NCBI GenBank assembly: GCA_014898425.1 | Contig: RCSZ01000018.1 | Location: 248,001 to 312,000 of the forward strand | Direction of reading: 5' to 3' | Length of the DNA: 64,000 bases | Origin: Botryotinia globosa | Taxonomy: Eukaryota > Ascomycota > Leotiomycetes > Helotiales > Sclerotiniaceae | Shown: piece after piece, positions 60,351 through 64,000 of the stretch | How positions within the stretch are numbered: position 1 is the stretch's first letter | Layout: every line of letters starts with the position of its first letter | Position numbers and translations under genes: made by a program | The notes under the pieces: generated by a model | Seen by the model: only the letters and a program-made list of their open reading frames with translations | Databases searched by the model: none | What the model was told of the DNA's origin: nothing

Positions 60351-61628
60351 TCACAGTCTTTGTCCCACTCCCAATCTATCCAACTCCGTATCACTAATCA
60401 CACTAGGTGCAAAACTACTCTGAGTCCTCGTGCTCGAATTTCTATGCATATCATTACTGAAAGCAGCAGCTAGGTGTGGATTGCGTGCGGCGATCCATGC
60501 TCCTGATTCCATAGGGGCGGGAGACAGACTTTGGACACCTCCATACATAGGTGGAACTGTATCATTTTCATTTTCGACGTCGTATGGAGTATCGTAATTT
60601 GATGTTAGAGAATCAAGATGTTGGGGAACGACCCGATTTTGATAGAGATCCTGGTTTTCAGCGAGGCCTCGCTCGAGATTCTCGTGGGAAATGGTGGGGC
60701 GTATGGGGGCGGGAGCTATGATGGTCGGTTCGAGAACTGAGGTGCGGGGGCTGTGCATTATTCTGGAGAGGCGATGTTGCTCACCATCTGGTCCAATGTA
60801 TGAGGTGTCATCGTCGTCGAGAGGAAAACCCATGGTGTCATGTCTGACTAATGGTCCTGGTCTGGGAGAAGACTCGAAATTTTGTGACAGCTGAGAAAGG
60901 CGATTTTGTGACAATTGAGATAGGCGGTTTTGTGTCAGCTGAGATAGGCGGTTTTGATCTGTGAACGGATCTTGTGTTGGAGAGCCAAGATGATTAGATG
61001 GTGAGTGATATCCATTTCCTCCACCGACCATTCTCTGTTGGGATTCCTCATCATTTGCTAGGAACCTATCTGTTTCCATATCGTTGGAAAGGTCAGGATA
61101 GCTGGACTGACCGCCTCGTATATATGCTCCTTGGTATGAAGTGTCGGCAACCATTGGTGGTCGAGATATTTCACTATCACTCCCTTGACTGTTTCTTTTG
61201 ATAAAAGGTACACCAGCAAATGAAGAGTTCAATCCATTGTAAGATACTTGCTGAGTAACTCCTTTACGATCAGCAGCCTTCTTAGTCTTCCTCCTTTGCA
61301 GTAGGTAGATAGCAATGAGAGATATGATCAATAATGCTCCGACACCACCAAGAACACCTGCTGTTATTGCTGTGCGTTCCGATGATGAAGAAGAAGAAGA
61401 AGTAGTAGTAGACGTTGGGAATGCGGAGTTTGTTTGACTTTGACTGTTAGAGGTAGTTGTTGGAGTAGCTGCAGATGTATATGCGGTTGTCTGAGCATTG
61501 TATTGACCTTGGGCTGTTTGACTCCCACTTGACCCATAGTTACCGGAACTGTCATAGCTTCCTTGGGCTCCAGCTTGGCTTCCTGGGGTACCACTACTTC
61601 CACTAGATCCCACACCATAGTCGTCCAT
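60351..61628 (-). CDS. Single-pass membrane protein, Ser/Thr-rich (425 aa)
   Basis: A single exon. The longer frame to 61649 starts with GTG, so I chose ATG at 61628. There is no signal peptide. The N-terminal 95 residues are rich in Gly, Ser, Thr and Gln (GSSGSSGTPGSQ, SSSSSSSERT). One helix covers about residues 91-110 (AITAGVLGGVGALLIISLIAIYLL), followed by a basic stop-transfer RRKTKKAADRKG. The remaining 300 residues are cytoplasmic-like, polar and disordered. It carries a tandem repeat NRLSQLSQ three times in a row (about 230-260). The layout resembles Mid2-type cell-wall stress sensors and other fungal single-pass proteins; the identity is not certain. Coding of an extra signal-peptide exon upstream is possible but no clear splice signal was found. 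Confidence 0.7.
   Translation of the reverse strand: MDDYGVGSSGSSGTPGSQAGAQGSYDSSGNYGSSGSQTAQGQYNAQTTAYTSAATPTTTSNSQSQTNSAFPTSTTTSSSSSSSERTAITAGVLGGVGALLIISLIAIYLLQRRKTKKAADRKGVTQQVSYNGLNSSFAGVPFIKRNSQGSDSEISRPPMVADTSYQGAYIRGGQSSYPDLSNDMETDRFLANDEESQQRMVGGGNGYHSPSNHLGSPTQDPFTDQNRLSQLTQNRLSQLSQNRLSQLSQNFESSPRPGPLVRHDTMGFPLDDDDTSYIGPDGEQHRLSRIMHSPRTSVLEPTIIAPAPIRPTISHENLERGLAENQDLYQNRVVPQHLDSLTSNYDTPYDVENENDTVPPMYGGVQSLSPAPMESGAWIAARNPHLAAAFSNDMHRNSSTRTQSSFAPSVISDTELDRLGVGQRL
60887..60962 (-). repeat. In-gene tandem repeat, 24-bp unit (NRLSQLSQ)
   Basis: Three to four copies of a 24-bp unit in the membrane-protein gene, coding for NRLSQL(S/T)Q. The copies differ at a few third positions, and the copy near the end runs into QNFESS. 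Confidence 0.85.
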
Positions 61629-63345
61629 CTCTCTCGACAGTAAACGCACGACTGATTACTAATTGCCACTATTTAATTGCGCAGGCCTCTTGCTTCAGAT
61701 GATGTTGTTGGTACACGGAAGATATTAAGTAAAAACAAGTGAGAAAGCCAAAGGACAAAACGAGGGGATACTTGAAACAAATAAATAGAAGGAGGAGAAG
61801 GAGGAGAAGGAGGAGAAGGAGGAGAAGGAGGAGGAGAAGGAGAAGAAGAAGAAGAAAAAGAAGAAGAAATGGCGCGGCCGGGGCAGGACAACATAATTAA
61901 TTGAATTTCAACGCCATACACATTAATGACAACACAAGATGATATCCTAGTCGAGACTTGGGATTTTTTGTGGATTTGTACTGTTGACAAGGCGCAGTCC
62001 CAGACTCCCAGCAACACGATTTAGGTTTTGGAAGATCACATTCGGTAGAATTTGGAGACAATTTGGAGATGATATATCTGTGACGACGCGTCTTTTGCTG
62101 TGGAGTACCTAGGCAATTAAATGGAGACCGTTGTATCACGTGTAGATTAATTATGCTGTTAAACGAAGGGAAATGGATGAATATGTGTGAAATAGAGAGA
62201 TCCGTTCATCCATATCCATGAAAGACTAAGGACTGCCCAGGTGAAGGTTCGGATTCAAATACTGATAGCAAGGGGGGGAACCGTGATAGTATGAGGATTA
62301 TTACATGGTGGCAGGTACTAGGTATATCATAGACATATATCATTGTGGTCGAGTGTGTACTTTGTAAATTGTACTAGAGTAGGTACTAGGGAGTGAAGAA
62401 AGATACGAGATCTCTCGTGGATCGTACTCGTATTTGATGGGGGTGGGGAGTGAAGTGTGAAGTGTCACGTGTGAAGTGGGAGTGAAGTATAAATTCTGCT
62501 CAGCGTTTTTTATTCTAGATAGGTACTCCGTAGATACCTTATTATTACTTTGTACCTATAATACCACTACCCTCACCAACCTTAAAATAGACTTTTACAT
62601 CATCATGACCAATAAGATCATCGTTACATCCACCATCAGGGTCCAGGTTTGGTTTACACGTCGAAAAATATATATCCTCCGAATGGCTGAGCATTGGGGT
62701 CTTTTATTAGCAGTCTATTGTAATTTGTCAGTCTTTACTTTAATCTATTATCAGTCTTCACAGTCATCTTTTCTTGACCTGAGTCTTCACGATTGGCACA
62801 AAAGATCATCTCCATGAATCTAACCAGAAATCATGTGAATAACCAGTGACCCTTCAATCTCTTATATTCTCCCTCGTAAACTTTCGCATCAAGATGAAAG
62901 GGTTCGTATTCACTTCTACTCCGTAGTCGGTCGTATATGCACATGATCCCTTGAAGGCTTGAGCTCACGGGACTTTGTGCACGTGAATGCTGGACTGATG
63001 GATTTTCTCTCTCTGGCCGTTTGTGAATGCAAGTTATGGCTGACCTCGAGCTTACTAAGCCTGAAATACATAGTACTACCATTGCCCATTACCCATTACC
63101 CATTGCCCCGCAATCTAACCACACCTACAATACCTGAAAATCTGAAAGACCATCCTTTTGAATTCTAGAACACCGGAACAACTAACAACTTTAACTTCCA
63201 CCAACCCTTCAAATCGACTTATCGATCTCTCCGAGAATCATCCGTGCAGAGTGAGTGGTTCATCATCACATTCTTGATTGTCGTGCGCACTTTGTAATAA
63301 TATACCACCTCATCTAATACTCCCTTCTTCCCTTCGCATAACAAC
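61629..63345. other. Intergenic region (1.7 kb)
   Basis: Divergent promoter between the membrane-protein gene and the kinase gene. It contains a GGAGAA/GAA purine tract at about 61790-61868. Short frames (61673-62139 minus, 62476-62817 plus) have no clear identity. A CACGTG motif lies near 62137-62142. Confidence 0.4.
61790..61868. repeat. (GGAGAA)n then (GAA)n purine tract
   Basis: About 80 bp of GGAGAAGGAGGAGAA-type repeat, grading into GAA repeats. Lies about 160 bp upstream of the membrane-protein ATG. Confidence 0.9.
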
Positions 63346-64000
63346 ATGAGCTCTTCGAATCCCCAGGGTTCTCACTCAGGAGCGCCGCAACCTCAAATTC
63401 AACCATGTCGGTATAAGACTGGAAAAACGTTGGGCGCAGGGTCATACTCGGTCGTCAAAGAATGTGTCCACGTTGATACAGGAAGATATTATGCCGCAAA
63501 AGTCATTAACAAACGATTGATGGCGGGGAGAGAACATATGGTAAGAACTTTTCATTCTTCTTATTTTAACAATGTTTGCTGACGCCTCCTGATTGTAGAT
63601 TCGTAATGAAATCGCTGTACTCAAACGTGTTTCCATGGGACATCAAAACATCCTCACCTTAGTCGATTACTTCGAAACCCTGAATAATTTATATCTGGTT
63701 ACCGATTTGGCGCTTGGTGGAGAATTGTTTGATCGCATTTGTCGAAAGGGTTCTTACTTTGAATCCGATGCTGCAGACCTTATCAGAGCAACACTTTCCG
63801 CCGTGGCATACCTACACGATCATGGCATCGTCCATCGAGATCTTAAACCCGAGAATTTATTGTTTCGAACACCAGAAGATAATGCGGATTTGTTGATTGC
63901 AGATTTTGGGTTGAGCAGAATAATGGACGAAGAGCAATTTCACGTTTTAACCACCACTTGCGGTACACCAGGTTATATGGCTCCAGAAATCTTTAAGAAG
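63346..64000 (+). CDS. Ca2+/calmodulin-dependent-type Ser/Thr kinase (partial, cut by window edge)
   Basis: Exons 63346-63540 and 63599 to the window end (frame still open at 64000). Kinases of this family phosphorylate targets after Ca2+/calmodulin binding. The N-terminal 22 residues are Ser/Gln-rich. The kinase begins at about residue 23 with the Gly-rich loop GAGSYSVVKE and AAKVINK. Then NEIAVLKRVSMGHQNILTLVDYFE, the hinge LYLVTDLALGGELFDRI, the catalytic loop HRDLKPENL and DFGLSRI are all present. TTCGTPGYMAPE marks the activation loop. The CaM-kinase class is supported by LALGGELFDRI and the DFGLSR/GTPGYMAPE style; the regulatory tail lies outside the window, so the subclass is not fixed. 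First intron GTAAGA to GTAG in frame. Confidence 0.93.

Overview
The window is nuclear DNA of a filamentous ascomycete. Genes are split by short GT-AG introns (mostly 45-70 nt), intergenic DNA is AT-leaning and rich in microsatellites, and both tRNA genes carry introns. The mix of genes (class I hydrophobin, GH76 Dfg5-type mannosidase, SAT4/rhodopsin-type membrane protein, 2EXR protein, decayed polyketide synthase) and the sequence style suggest a leotiomycete, most likely Sclerotiniaceae (Botrytis/Sclerotinia type). That placement is inference; no search was run. Exon structures below were built by hand from splice signals, reading frame and family conservation.

Layout. 0.6-11 kb is a dense housekeeping block: an unknown Ser/Thr-rich protein, the nuclear exosome exonuclease Rrp6, the intermembrane-space chaperone Mdm35, a small two-helix membrane protein, the GPI-anchor enzyme subunit Gpi1 and a mitochondrial LEA-like protein. 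12-18 kb holds an intron-containing tRNA-Leu, a GPI-anchored GH76 protein, a 2EXR-domain protein and tRNA-Phe. 18-24.5 kb is gene-poor, includes a very AT-rich block, and has one SAT4-type membrane protein. 24.5-26.8 kb has a short-chain dehydrogenase facing a mitochondrial carrier. 26.8-30.1 kb is a decayed stretch with a broken fragment of a reducing polyketide synthase methyltransferase region. RAD54 follows at 30-32.7 kb, then a repeat-rich gap and a class I hydrophobin at 35 kb.

36.5-47 kb is again dense: an unknown fungal protein, Surf6/Rrp14, Vps74/GOLPH3, and a divergent pair encoding two respiratory complex I components (mitochondrial acyl carrier protein and the 23-kDa TYKY subunit). 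47.8-48.9 kb is a repeat-bearing reading frame that looks broken. 49.3-58 kb carries a ferric-reductase-type flavocytochrome, a LETM1-domain mitochondrial protein, a Nab3-like RNA-binding protein and a Pth4/ICT1-like release factor. 58-63 kb is mostly simple repeats, with one broken frame and a single-pass membrane protein. A CaM-kinase-type Ser/Thr kinase runs off the right edge.

Themes: many products are mitochondrial (Mdm35, LEA-like, carrier, ACP, TYKY, LETM1, Pth4) or act in nuclear RNA and DNA metabolism (Rrp6, Nab3-like, Surf6, Rad54). Rrp6 and Nab3 belong to linked RNA-surveillance pathways, and Gpi1 makes the anchor that the GH76 protein appears to use. No CRISPR array, rRNA gene or intact transposon was recognised. 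I did not find a convincing new multi-gene system. The best leads are splice-dependent protein switches, decayed genes and the divergent complex I pair.
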